Shown here: in pieces, positions 1-6,987 of the stretch
Layout: each line of letters starts with the position of its first letter
Position numbering within the stretch: position 1 is the first letter of the stretch
Assembly: GCA_002067565.1 (NCBI GenBank)
Contig: MVQZ01000336.1
Span: forward strand, 1 to 10,146
Source: Methanobacterium sp. PtaU1.Bin242
GTDB lineage: Archaea > Methanobacteriota > Methanobacteria > Methanobacteriales > Methanobacteriaceae
Reading direction: 5' to 3'
Length of the DNA stretch: 10,146 bases
The notes under the pieces: model-generated
Database searches by the model: none
What the model saw: the letters and a program-made list of their open reading frames with translations, nothing else
What the model was told of the DNA's origin: nothing
Program-made: the position numbers and the translations under genes

Positions 1-33
1 AATAATAAAAGTAGATAAAAAATAATATAATAT
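1..33 (-). terminator. T-rich tract downstream of the aminotransferase gene
   Basis: Read on the minus strand, the bases just after the aminotransferase stop codon contain a run of six T and a later run of four T in an otherwise A/T-only stretch, with no hairpin. Archaeal RNA polymerase can terminate at such U-rich stretches, so this is a plausible terminator. The window edge prevents checking how far the tract extends, and AT-rich intergenic DNA gives such runs by chance. Confidence 0.3.
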
Positions 34-1230
34 TTATAAAATAGACAATAGGGAGTTTCTAAATATTTTCAAGCCTTCAAAAATCTCTTCTTTTGATATA
101 TTAATGGCAGGAAATATTCTGATGATATTGCCATGTATAACATTCAAAATAAGCCCGTTTTCCAGGCATTTAGAAGCAAAAGTAGATGCAGTATTTTCAT
201 CATAAAATTCCACGGCAATTAACAAACCTTTCCCTCTTACATCCTTAATCAGATGGGAATGTTCTGCCATAATTTCCTTAAGTTCTCTTATAGCGAATTT
301 CCCGGTTTTTTCCACATTTTCCTGGATGTTATAGTCTAAGATGTATTTAATCACCGAATAGGCCACGGCACAGCCCAGAGGATTTCCACAATAGGTTCCT
401 CCATGGTCTCCTTTCTCTATTTTATCATTTATTTCTTCTGTAATGGCGAATGCTCCGAAGGGGAATCCCCCGGCAATACCCTTGGCCATAGTCAAAATAT
501 CAACTTTCACCTTCTTTTGACCCGACATAAACAGGGGTCCAGTTCTGCAGAAACCGGTCTGGATTTCATCCACTATTAACAGAACATCATTTTCCTGACA
601 TAAAAATGATAACCTTTCCAGATAATCCTGATCCGGTACATTAATCCCTCCTTCACCCTGTATAGGCTCTACTATCACCGCGGCTACATCTTTCTCAATA
701 ACTTCTTTAACAGATTGAATATTGTTATAAGGGACGAAAATATGATTCTCAATTAGGGGATTAAACTTGTTTCTGTGGTTTTCCTGGCCAGTTGCTGATA
801 CTGTGCTTATGGTCCGCCCGTGAAAGCTTTTCAGAGTTGATATTATATTTAATTTACCGGTTACCTTTCGGGCAATCTTAATGGCAGCATCATTTGCCTC
901 TGCTCCGCTATTTGAGAAAAATACACGGGGCAGATTTTCCGGCAGTATTTCATGCATTAACAGTAGAAGCTTTGCCCGTGCTGGTGAGTAGCTGGCACCG
1001 GAATTAGGGTTTTGAATAATTTTTTTACTCTGATTTAGAAGAGCTTCTATGATCACAGGATGGGCGTGTCCTATACTGGTAACTCCCCATCCTGCAGTGA
1101 AATCCAAGTACTTTTTACCCCACTCATCATAAACATACACTCCCTGGCCTTTTTCTATTGATATTTTTGTTTTATTTGCAAAAGAGGCATGATATTTATC
1201 TTCAATTTGAAATGTATCCATATTCTTCAT
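34..1230 (-). CDS. Class III PLP-dependent aminotransferase (acetylornithine / GABA aminotransferase-like)
   Basis: A 398-residue fold-type I, class III (ornithine-type) aminotransferase, expected to be cytosolic and to use pyridoxal phosphate to move an amino group, usually to or from 2-oxoglutarate. Visible landmarks: GHAHP at residues 54-58, the phosphate-binding SGAEAND at 108-114, EPIQGEGG at 188-195, DEIQTG at 221-226 with Asp221 for the PLP ring nitrogen, and the Schiff-base Lys250 in MAKGIAGGFPFG. Length is normal and the gene looks intact. The start was chosen at 1230 because GAGGT lies 7 nt upstream of that ATG; an in-frame ATG at 1257 would add nine residues but has no such site. 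The family includes ArgD, GABA, ornithine and LysW-type enzymes, and I cannot fix the substrate by eye. No arginine genes are adjacent. It is co-directional with polB1, 118 bp upstream, and may have its own promoter. Confidence 0.9.
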   Translation of the reverse strand: MKNMDTFQIEDKYHASFANKTKISIEKGQGVYVYDEWGKKYLDFTAGWGVTSIGHAHPVIIEALLNQSKKIIQNPNSGASYSPARAKLLLLMHEILPENLPRVFFSNSGAEANDAAIKIARKVTGKLNIISTLKSFHGRTISTVSATGQENHRNKFNPLIENHIFVPYNNIQSVKEVIEKDVAAVIVEPIQGEGGINVPDQDYLERLSFLCQENDVLLIVDEIQTGFCRTGPLFMSGQKKVKVDILTMAKGIAGGFPFGAFAITEEINDKIEKGDHGGTYCGNPLGCAVAYSVIKYILDYNIQENVEKTGKFAIRELKEIMAEHSHLIKDVRGKGLLIAVEFYDENTASTFASKCLENGLILNVIHGNIIRIFPAINISKEEIFEGLKIFRNSLLSIL

Positions 1231-1278
1231 AATAGTGACCTCACTTTTATAAGGCATGTTATTATCATTTCTAGTTTC

Positions 1279-1294
1279 AGTTGATCGAACAACT
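1279..1294 (-). promoter_or_regulatory. 16-bp dyad upstream of the aminotransferase, possible operator
   Basis: The plus strand reads AGTTGATCGAACAACT, a dyad with 5-bp arms, a self-complementary TCGA centre and only two mismatched positions. It ends 48 bp upstream of the aminotransferase ATG. A weak TATA-like AATTTTAAAGA lies further upstream on the minus strand (about 1306-1316), which would put the start of transcription near the dyad. An operator or a small 5' leader hairpin would fit; both are inferences. Confidence 0.3.
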
Positions 1295-1348
1295 TTGTTA
1301 GAGAGTCTTTAAAATTCTAAGTTTGATTTTTAGTGCAATCAATATTAT

Positions 1349-3112
1349 TTAAGGCTTGTAAGTGGCATAGAATCCATCAGTATCCGCATATATTGGTTCA
1401 AAACCGAATTCACGGGCTTTATCCATGGTTTTCTTAATAAAATCCCGTCCCCATGCGGTGATTGAATCTGCACATTCTATTCTGTACCATCTGAACCTGA
1501 TGAAACCGTATACTCCATACATGGAATTGGCCAGTCTTTTTAAGGCCTCCTGTTGCACGTTGAGAATGTGCTTTTGGTGGGGGTCAGTGGATTCTGTCAT
1601 CATTTTTTTGATTTTCACCCTTTCCCGTAGAATGTTACCTATTACCGAAGGTACAAACCCCACTGGCTCTTTTTTAAACTTATAACCAACTTCAGGGGCT
1701 ATGTAACAATCATCTTCACCGCAATCATCTGTTATGGTGTCTGGAGAAACATTTTTAGATATTATTATGCTGGGATAGAGGCTTCTGAAATCAAAGTATA
1801 CGATATTTTCATGTAAACCTTTAACCGGATCCTTCACATATCCTCCAGCAATCCTCTTTCTCCCTGAAATCTTGGAGTTAGATGGCTTATTAGGGACAAT
1901 ATCCCCATATTCATAGGCTTTTCTAATGAGATACCATTCTACCTGCTGTCCGGTGGCCATACGAGACACATCAAATAGGGGCTGTCCTACAATACGGGTG
2001 AGTTCCATACTCAAAGGCAGCATATTCTCCCCAATTTTGGTAACCGCCACAGCATCATCCAGAGAATACTCAAAAAGCTCTTCCAGTTTATCACCATCAT
2101 CCACCCAGCAGCTATGTATCTCATCCCCTGGAATATCCTTTTTATCCTCTCCCATAAGCTCCAGATAAACTCTCTCCAGGGTGTAACGATCCAGTTGCAG
2201 ATAGCGGCGCATACTGGGATATAGGTCAACATGAATCCGACCCTTAATCACCGCTGCATTGGCAAAACCTCTTCTCATGAATTTAATCTGAGATCCATCC
2301 ACCCCCAGATCAAGAGAAACTCCCAGCTGAGCTGCTCTGTCCCTTATATAAGGGAAATCAAATACATCTGAATTATAGCCAGTGATCAGGTCCGGATTTT
2401 CGGATTTGATTGTTTCTACAAATTTTTTTAATAATTCCTCCTCATCTTCCACCACCTCTACAAAATCAAAAGAGGAAGATTTAGTGGAGAATACCTTACG
2501 AAAACCATGATTACTGGAAAAACTAATCATGATAATGGGGTCTTTCTTTTCCTGGGGCATTCCCTTGGGATTACAGGCTTCAATATCGAAACTGAGAACT
2601 TTCAGTTCAGGAAGGCCGGATTCAAGTGGTTCAGGGGGGCCGTCTATCTTGAAAAGACATGTTTCATTTACAGATGAAGAGGAGGAATGCACGACTTCAC
2701 CATGCACCAGCACTTCTGACATGGGGAAAAGACCTTTATCTATTAGATACCTGCGATAAAACGGGATATCATGCTCTCTAACCTCTTTCACCGATGATAA
2801 ATTCCATATCTTCTCCCTCAATTTAGGCACATCCTGGGGATGCTTTAAGGTGACCTTTAAAAACTCTTTTATAACACCAATGTCCTTTTTACGGACTTTT
2901 TCAATTTTAAGAACCTTTAATTCCCTTAAATCGGTTATGCATTCCTCCACATCATGGGGATGAACATAAATATAAGGTTTGAAGCTTTTATCTAAAGCTA
3001 TTATGGATTGATTGCTATCTTCTCCAATTAATCTCCCGAATAATCTTACAACAGCTTCATCATTCTCTGTAATGTAATCTATATCCAGGAGCACGAATTT
3101 TTTACTCTCCAT
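1349..3112 (-). CDS. polB1: Split family-B DNA polymerase, large subunit PolB1
   Basis: Replicative/repair DNA polymerase of family B, present as the large piece of a naturally split enzyme. Counting from the ATG at 3112 (587 residues), the N-terminal domain carries HPQDVP near residue 91, the region forming the uracil read-ahead pocket in Pyrococcus Pol. The 3'-5' exonuclease motifs follow: Exo I DIE near 176-178, Exo II N247 with FD at 251-252, Exo III YSLDD at 349-353. Polymerase motif A DFRSLYPSI starts near 441, motif B KRLANSMYG near 525, and motif C YADTDG near 575. The protein ends eight residues later, so the thumb and C-terminal tail are missing and must come from a separate small subunit (PolB2), not seen here. 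This matches the split known in Methanothermobacter, so it is not a truncation. An ATG at 3121 is possible; 3112 fits my recollection of homologues and a TATA box about 30 nt upstream. Confidence 0.95.
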   Translation of the reverse strand: MESKKFVLLDIDYITENDEAVVRLFGRLIGEDSNQSIIALDKSFKPYIYVHPHDVEECITDLRELKVLKIEKVRKKDIGVIKEFLKVTLKHPQDVPKLREKIWNLSSVKEVREHDIPFYRRYLIDKGLFPMSEVLVHGEVVHSSSSSVNETCLFKIDGPPEPLESGLPELKVLSFDIEACNPKGMPQEKKDPIIMISFSSNHGFRKVFSTKSSSFDFVEVVEDEEELLKKFVETIKSENPDLITGYNSDVFDFPYIRDRAAQLGVSLDLGVDGSQIKFMRRGFANAAVIKGRIHVDLYPSMRRYLQLDRYTLERVYLELMGEDKKDIPGDEIHSCWVDDGDKLEELFEYSLDDAVAVTKIGENMLPLSMELTRIVGQPLFDVSRMATGQQVEWYLIRKAYEYGDIVPNKPSNSKISGRKRIAGGYVKDPVKGLHENIVYFDFRSLYPSIIISKNVSPDTITDDCGEDDCYIAPEVGYKFKKEPVGFVPSVIGNILRERVKIKKMMTESTDPHQKHILNVQQEALKRLANSMYGVYGFIRFRWYRIECADSITAWGRDFIKKTMDKAREFGFEPIYADTDGFYATYKP

Positions 3113-3137
3113 AGGTTTCATTTTATGGTGGGCAGAG

Positions 3138-3165
3138 TATATAATTTGTTAAATTATAGAAACTA
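3138..3165 (-). promoter_or_regulatory. TATA-like elements of the polB1 promoter
   Basis: Read on the minus strand, this stretch holds two overlapping TATA-like elements: TCTATAATTT, then AAATTATATA at 3138-3147. From the second element the usual archaeal spacing of about 26 bp puts transcription start near 3116, giving a nearly leaderless mRNA that begins at the ATG at 3112. No Shine-Dalgarno sequence is visible, which agrees with leaderless initiation. From the first element, a start near 3129 would include the ATG at 3121. The region is shared with the divergent acetyltransferase gene. Confidence 0.4.
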
Positions 3166-3225
3166 ATCCATAATTGGGTCATAGATTTCAAGTGTAAAAT
3201 GGAATAATTGCTTGTTAGCTGTCAC

Positions 3226-3242
3226 TATAAAATATAAAGGAG
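3226..3242 (+). promoter_or_regulatory. TATA box and possible ribosome binding site of the GNAT gene
   Basis: TATAAAATATAA (3226-3237) is a strong TATA-like element, immediately followed by AAAGGAG (3236-3242), which ends 12 nt before the ATG at 3255. The two readings conflict. If the TATA box is used with standard spacing, transcription starts at about the ATG and the mRNA is leaderless. If AAAGGAG is a real ribosome binding site, a promoter further upstream is needed. The sequence alone does not decide. Confidence 0.4.
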
Positions 3243-3254
3243 TATCACAAACAA

Positions 3255-3884
3255 ATGAAATTTGAACCATTAAATATAGAACAGCATGACCTGAAAATTG
3301 TCACAGAGTTAATTTATGAGACAGAATTGGCTATATTCCGATCATTATTGGGAGAAAATAAAGAAGATGCCATATATAATATAAAAAGACTTGTAAAATC
3401 TGGAAATAATTCATTAGGCCATGAACATATTTATGTGGTAAGTGAGAAAGATAAAAGAATATTAGGAATTCTGGTTTCATTTTCAGGCAGACAAAGGAGC
3501 TTTTGGAATGACTTTAGGGCTTATTATAAGATAATGAATTTTACTGATTTTTTAAAATGCATGGTAAAGGGAACTGTGATAAACGAATTACTTACAGCCC
3601 ATATTGGTAGAGATGATTATTATTTAAGCAATATCGCGGTTGATCCTGCTTGTAGAGGCCAAGGTGTAGGGACTTACATCCTGGAAAACGCTTTAAGGCT
3701 TGCAAAAGAAGCAGAATGTAACCGGGTAATTTTGGATGTTACCCTGGATAACAAGGGGGCTTTGAGGCTATACCAACGATTTGGTTTTAAGGTTTATGGT
3801 AAAACAAGTTCCAAGTGGATTTTTAAAAGTCAGGGAACCTTTAATATGGAGATTGAATTGGCCATAAAGTCTTCTCCTAAATAA
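3255..3884 (+). CDS. GNAT-family N-acetyltransferase
   Basis: A 209-residue protein of the GCN5-related N-acetyltransferase fold, which moves an acetyl group from acetyl-CoA to an amine. The conserved core is in the C-terminal half: SNIAVDPACRGQGVGT at 125-140, whose RGQGVG (134-139) is the acetyl-CoA pyrophosphate loop, and NKGALRLYQRFGF at 166-178, the typical motif B helix and following strand. The N-terminal 120 residues are less typical and probably define the acceptor, which I cannot identify; small amine, antibiotic-like or protein N-terminal targets are all possible. It is a single gene, divergent from polB1 with 142 bp between starts, and convergent with the glutamate decarboxylase gene with 50 bp between stops. 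No membrane segment or signal peptide is visible. Confidence 0.88.
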   Translation: MKFEPLNIEQHDLKIVTELIYETELAIFRSLLGENKEDAIYNIKRLVKSGNNSLGHEHIYVVSEKDKRILGILVSFSGRQRSFWNDFRAYYKIMNFTDFLKCMVKGTVINELLTAHIGRDDYYLSNIAVDPACRGQGVGTYILENALRLAKEAECNRVILDVTLDNKGALRLYQRFGFKVYGKTSSKWIFKSQGTFNMEIELAIKSSPK

Positions 3885-3934
3885 TAGTTCCGAAACGAGT
3901 CAATATTCTCATTAGTTTATAAGTCTAGATGTAT

Positions 3935-5383
3935 TTAACAGATAGTATCATGATGTTTCCTTGATTCTTCTATTTTTTGTTCTTTGTCAATCTCCCGTAA
4001 AACAGTGTCAATATCTCGTTCAATATCCTCACAGGAATGTATTAAATCGTTGTAGAGTATGTTTATTTGCTCACGACTTAATGTAAGTCTGATCACTATC
4101 CTCATAATGGCCCGGTCTTCAGCATTTTTGGGCAAAGTGTAAGCAGGGATAATCCATCCGCGTTGCCTCATCCGCTCTGATAAAGTAAAGACATCATAGG
4201 GAATGTCATCAGCCAGTTCAAAGGCCACTAAAGGTAAGATTTTGTTTTCTTTATTTATAATCTTAAATTTACCGCTTTTTTCCATCATGTTGGATAGATA
4301 GTTGGTATTTAACATTAAAACATGCATTAATCCTTCATATCCCTCTCTACCCAGATTCAATAGGTTGAAATATTGGGTTATAACTGTACTTGCTCCTTTA
4401 GAGAAGTTAAGGTTATAAGTGGGCATTACACCACCCAGATAATTTACCTCGAAAATTAAGTCATCTGGCAGATCAGCCTTGTCTCTAAAGAGCAGAAAAC
4501 CAACACCGGGGTAAACTAATCCATATTTATGACCGGAGACATTGATGGTTTTTACATGGGATAATCGGAAATCCCATTTTAAGTCAGGGAAAATAAATGG
4601 AACTACAAACCCTCCGCTGGCGGCATCAACGTGTATGGGAATATCCCACCCTTTTTCTTTTTTTACTTCCTCTAGCATCTGATTTATCTCCTCTACAGGG
4701 TCCATTTCCCCGGTAAAGGTGGTTCCTACCACAGTACCCACACATATGGTGTTTTCATCTAAGTTCTCCCTTACCATATCCACATCTAAAACAAACGTAT
4801 CATGTCCCATGGGTAATATACGTGGTTCGACATCAAAATAACGGGCAAACTTCTTCCAGACCACATGTACGTCTTCACCAAAGATTATGTTGGGTTTATC
4901 GGTGGGTTTTCCTTCAGCTTCCTGCTTTTTTTTCCAGTTCCATTTGTGGGCTAAAAGCCCCAGTAATATGGCTTCTGAAGAACCGATAGCACTGGTACCA
5001 ACTGATTCCTTTTCAGGTGGTGCATGATATAGCCTGGCCAGGATGTTTATAACCCGGTCCTGTATTATATTGGAGTAAGGATATTCATCCTGGTCAATGA
5101 AATTCTTACCTGCATTTTCCATAAATAGTTTGTTGGCGTAATCATCCATTTCCGTGGTAACGAAGCTGGCTAGATTCAATGCAGGATTTCCATCTAATTT
5201 TAATTCATTAGAAATCATGTAATATACCATATCTGGTGATAAGGCTTTTTCCGGTAGTTCATATTGGGGTGATCTTTTAACATAAAATGCCAGTAAACTC
5301 CTTACTATCGGATCATCTGATAGCTCTTCTAATCCTTCCATTAATTCTTCCAGTTCTTCATCACTTAAAACGCTTGATAACAT
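3935..5383 (-). CDS. gadB: Glutamate decarboxylase (PLP-dependent)
   Basis: A 482-residue group II PLP decarboxylase close in sequence pattern to bacterial GadA/GadB, converting L-glutamate to GABA and CO2 while consuming a proton. Landmarks: the substrate-side LKLDGNPALNLASF at 62-75, GSSEAILLG at 134-142 for PLP phosphate, HVDAASGGFV at 251-260, and NVSGHKYG at 281-288 with the Schiff-base Lys286. NYLGG at 314-318 and LSERMRQRGW at 401-410 match GadB well. It is longer than and different from the methanogen tyrosine/aspartate decarboxylase MfnA, so methanofuran synthesis is not its likely role. The C-terminal tail ends KHHDTIC and retains histidines close to the end, recalling the C-terminal His of E. 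coli GadB. No GadC antiporter is in the window. AAGGGGGTT sits just before the ATG. The gene resembles bacterial ones and may have been acquired by transfer. Confidence 0.93.
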   Translation of the reverse strand: MLSSVLSDEELEELMEGLEELSDDPIVRSLLAFYVKRSPQYELPEKALSPDMVYYMISNELKLDGNPALNLASFVTTEMDDYANKLFMENAGKNFIDQDEYPYSNIIQDRVINILARLYHAPPEKESVGTSAIGSSEAILLGLLAHKWNWKKKQEAEGKPTDKPNIIFGEDVHVVWKKFARYFDVEPRILPMGHDTFVLDVDMVRENLDENTICVGTVVGTTFTGEMDPVEEINQMLEEVKKEKGWDIPIHVDAASGGFVVPFIFPDLKWDFRLSHVKTINVSGHKYGLVYPGVGFLLFRDKADLPDDLIFEVNYLGGVMPTYNLNFSKGASTVITQYFNLLNLGREGYEGLMHVLMLNTNYLSNMMEKSGKFKIINKENKILPLVAFELADDIPYDVFTLSERMRQRGWIIPAYTLPKNAEDRAIMRIVIRLTLSREQINILYNDLIHSCEDIERDIDTVLREIDKEQKIEESRKHHDTIC

Positions 5384-5388
5384 CTATA

Positions 5389-5397
5389 AACCCCCTT
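5389..5397 (-). promoter_or_regulatory. Ribosome binding site of gadB
   Basis: On the minus strand AAGGGGGTT lies 5 nt before the ATG at 5383. It pairs with the 16S rRNA end with one G-U wobble in place of the usual GGAGGT. The same AAGGGGGTTT string precedes the winged-helix gene at 6511, so this looks like a variant used in this genome. It supports the chosen gadB start. Confidence 0.6.
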
Positions 5398-5495
5398 AAT
5401 ATTTAAATAACTTAATTAAATTTATGAAGATAATTCTATTAATAATTTCTTAAGATTTTTTGATTCCTGCTAAAAGTTCTAACCATAAGGTCAGG

Positions 5496-5512
5496 TCCAA
5501 AACTATAAATAG
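5496..5512 (+). promoter_or_regulatory. Promoter (BRE and TATA box) of padR
   Basis: CTATAAATAG at 5503-5512 is close to the archaeal TATA consensus and is preceded by the purine-rich CCAAAA, a plausible TFB recognition element. Standard spacing puts transcription start near 5533, about 20 nt before the ATG at 5554. This is the clearest promoter in the window. It lies in the 161-bp region between the divergent gadB and padR genes. Confidence 0.6.
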
Positions 5513-5522
5513 TACCTTGCAA

Positions 5523-5540
5523 TATACGATACCTTGTATA
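5523..5540 (+). promoter_or_regulatory. Inverted repeat TATAC-N8-GTATA, candidate PadR operator
   Basis: Perfect 5-bp arms TATAC (5523-5527) and GTATA (5536-5540) are separated by 8 bp. The geometry matches the ATGT-N8-ACAT type of site bound by several PadR-family dimers, though the bases differ. It overlaps the expected transcription start of padR, so bound PadR would block its own transcription. A direct repeat TACCTTG (5513-5519 and 5530-5536, 17 bp apart) is interlaced with it. Operator function is inferred. Confidence 0.45.
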
Positions 5541-5553
5541 CTTTGTGATGGTT

Positions 5554-5898
5554 ATGAACACTCAATTTAAAAAGGGAGTACTGGAACTATGTGTTCTAGC
5601 GCTCCTTGACAGAAAAGACTGCTATGGTTATGAAATGGTTGATGAAATCTCCAAAAATATCTCGATTTCAGAGGGTACTATTTATCCTCTCCTAAAAAGA
5701 TTGAAAAATGAAGGATTTGTAATTTCATACCTAAAAGAGTCACCGGACGGCCCTCCACGGAAATATTACAGATTAACTGACTTGGGAAAGAAAAAAAAAG
5801 ACAAATTGGTTGATGAATGGGGGGAATTCTCTATGGGTGTTAATAATTTATTGTATTCTAAAATTACGAATAATTTGGGGGATATTAAGGATGAATAA
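5554..5898 (+). CDS. PadR-family transcriptional regulator
   Basis: A 114-residue winged-helix repressor of the PadR family. It begins QFKKGVLELCVLALL (4-18), typical of the family, followed by YGYEMVDEI, the recognition helix SEGTIYPLLKRLKNEG (39-54), and a wing with SPDGPPRKYYRLTDLG (63-78). A short charged C-terminal helix (about 79-105) should provide dimerisation, as in the small PadR-s2 type. GTG at 5545 and ATG at 5548 are in-frame alternatives; 5554 fits the family start best. The stop overlaps the next gene by 8 bp (ATGAATAA), so PadR and the HAAS-type protein should be made in coupled amounts. PadR proteins usually bind DNA until an effector or partner releases them. The neighbouring HAAS protein is the most likely partner. 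Autoregulation is suggested by the dyad over the promoter. Confidence 0.93.
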   Translation: MNTQFKKGVLELCVLALLDRKDCYGYEMVDEISKNISISEGTIYPLLKRLKNEGFVISYLKESPDGPPRKYYRLTDLGKKKKDKLVDEWGEFSMGVNNLLYSKITNNLGDIKDE

Positions 5899-6487
5899 GG
5901 AGGAATATCTTAAAAAGCTCACTAAGTTGATATATAAACTACCAAAAGAGGATAGGCAAGATATACTTTCAGATTATGAAGAGCACTTTATGATTGGTTT
6001 AGAAAAGGGTAGGACAGAAGAAGAAATATCAATGGCGTTAGGGGATCCAAAAACAGTTGCAAAACAGATTAAAGCTGAGTATATGGTTAAAAAAGCAGAA
6101 GATAAACCATCTGCAAGCAGCATAACTAGAGCAATAATGGCGGCAGCAGGACTTGGAATTTTTAATTTGTTATTTTTTGTATTGCCTACCGTGGTGCTTA
6201 CAATGGTTATATTAGCTTTATTTGTGTTAGGTGGTGCAATGGTTTTTGGAGGAATTTTAATCATATTATCATCTATATTCCAGCCATTCTATCATAATGT
6301 TCAAATTTTAACCAATGATGGGGGAATTTTAAGTAGTTTAGGGGGACTGGCTGGTGGAATTGGTTTAGCAATTTTAGGGTCAGTTTTACTGGTGGGTATG
6401 ACATACGTAGCTCGATGGTTTTATGGTTTGATTATTCGATACTTAAAATTAAATTTGAAAATCATACAAGAACAAAAAATGGTTTAA
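5891..6487 (+). CDS. HAAS/DUF1700-type membrane protein, partner of PadR
   Basis: A 198-residue protein with a helical cytosolic HAAS (DUF1700-like) domain at about 1-65, recognised by the pattern YLKKL, LPKEDRQDILSDYEEHF, GRTEEEISMALGDPKTVAKQI. A short charged linker follows, then a glycine-rich hydrophobic region with about four membrane segments (roughly 83-112, 114-132, 148-172, 174-185; the last pair is uncertain). Genes of this type are often found directly after padR, and the HAAS domain is thought to bind PadR and tune its activity from the membrane. The DNA here agrees: the ATG at 5891 lies inside the padR stop region with an 8-bp overlap, and GGGGG (5877-5881) sits 9 nt upstream. 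A longer in-frame ORF from 5810 would begin inside padR and is unlikely. The signal sensed is unknown; envelope stress or membrane state is a guess. Confidence 0.85.
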   Translation: MNKEEYLKKLTKLIYKLPKEDRQDILSDYEEHFMIGLEKGRTEEEISMALGDPKTVAKQIKAEYMVKKAEDKPSASSITRAIMAAAGLGIFNLLFFVLPTVVLTMVILALFVLGGAMVFGGILIILSSIFQPFYHNVQILTNDGGILSSLGGLAGGIGLAILGSVLLVGMTYVARWFYGLIIRYLKLNLKIIQEQKMV

Positions 6488-6510
6488 CTAAGTAATAAAG
6501 GGGGTTTTTC

Positions 6511-6855
6511 ATGAAAAAATTTCTTTGGAAATTACTGGCAGGCACTAAGGGCGGAATAAATCGTGCCCGAATCATAAATGAGTTGAGTAACAGACCTTAC
6601 AATGCTAACCAACTTGCTGAAAGATTGTCTCTTAATTACAAGACAATAAAATATCATCTTGAAGTTTTAGAGAAAAATAATATATTGATATCCACAGGCA
6701 AAGGATATGGTGCGTTGTATTTTCTTTCCGATAAAATGGAAGAAAATTATAACACCTTCTTGAAAATCTGGGAAGAATTCAGAGGATCTGAAACTACCAT
6801 TTATTATATCGGGGATAAGATGGCGGATAAAGTCCATGCAGAGCTGATTCATTAA
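6511..6855 (+). CDS. Small winged-helix (ArsR-like) transcriptional regulator
   Basis: A 114-residue DNA-binding protein. After MKKFLWKLLAGTKGGINRARI, of a kind common at the start of archaeal wHTH proteins, comes a helix-turn-helix at about 29-55 (YNANQLAERLSLNYKTIKYHLEVLEKN is the segment, key residues Asn31, Leu35, Tyr43, His49) and a wing at 57-72 (ILISTGKGYGALYFLS). The C-terminal 40 residues are predicted mostly helical. No metal-binding cysteines are present, so it is not a classical ArsR metal sensor. It starts 23 bp after the HAAS gene with AAAGGGGGT 6-8 nt upstream of the ATG, so it should be the third gene of the padR operon. Targets are unknown; the dyads in the downstream 644-bp region and upstream of the ABC exporter are candidates. 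Two DNA-binding regulators flanking a membrane protein is unusual and suggests layered control. Confidence 0.85.
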   Translation: MKKFLWKLLAGTKGGINRARIINELSNRPYNANQLAERLSLNYKTIKYHLEVLEKNNILISTGKGYGALYFLSDKMEENYNTFLKIWEEFRGSETTIYYIGDKMADKVHAELIH

Positions 6856-6920
6856 ATAGTTCTTTTTATTTATCTTCATGATATTATCTGCCATTTTATT
6901 GACTTATTAGTATATAATGT

Positions 6921-6940
6921 ACTATTTTTAAGGATTTAAA
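6921..6940 (+). repeat. 20-bp direct repeat, copy 1
   Basis: ACTATTTTTAAGGATTTAAA here matches the copy at 7136-7155 at 19 of 20 positions (A/G difference at position 14). Just upstream is a TAGTA-N7-TACTA dyad (6908-6924) that overlaps it. The similarity is greater than expected for random AT-rich DNA of this length. It may be a repeated regulator site or promoter part. Confidence 0.5.
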
Positions 6941-6987
6941 ATATTTAATGGGCATAATAAGGATTAAGAAGATATTTTATATCCTGA

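Noticed and set aside
1425..2759. Several plus-strand ORFs of 76-86 codons opposite polB1.
   Set aside because: They lie antisense inside a strongly supported gene, have serine/cysteine-rich translations without domain patterns, and lack ribosome sites.
1349..3112. PolB as a pseudogene truncated by a premature stop.
   Set aside because: The stop lies where the split PolB1 of Methanobacteriales ends, all upstream motifs are intact, and no thumb-domain remnant follows.
3935..5383. Methanogen tyrosine/aspartate decarboxylase MfnA as an identity for the PLP decarboxylase.
   Set aside because: The protein is about 100 residues longer and carries the GadB-specific strings LDGNPALNLA, HVDAASGGF and NYLGG; it fits glutamate decarboxylase much better.
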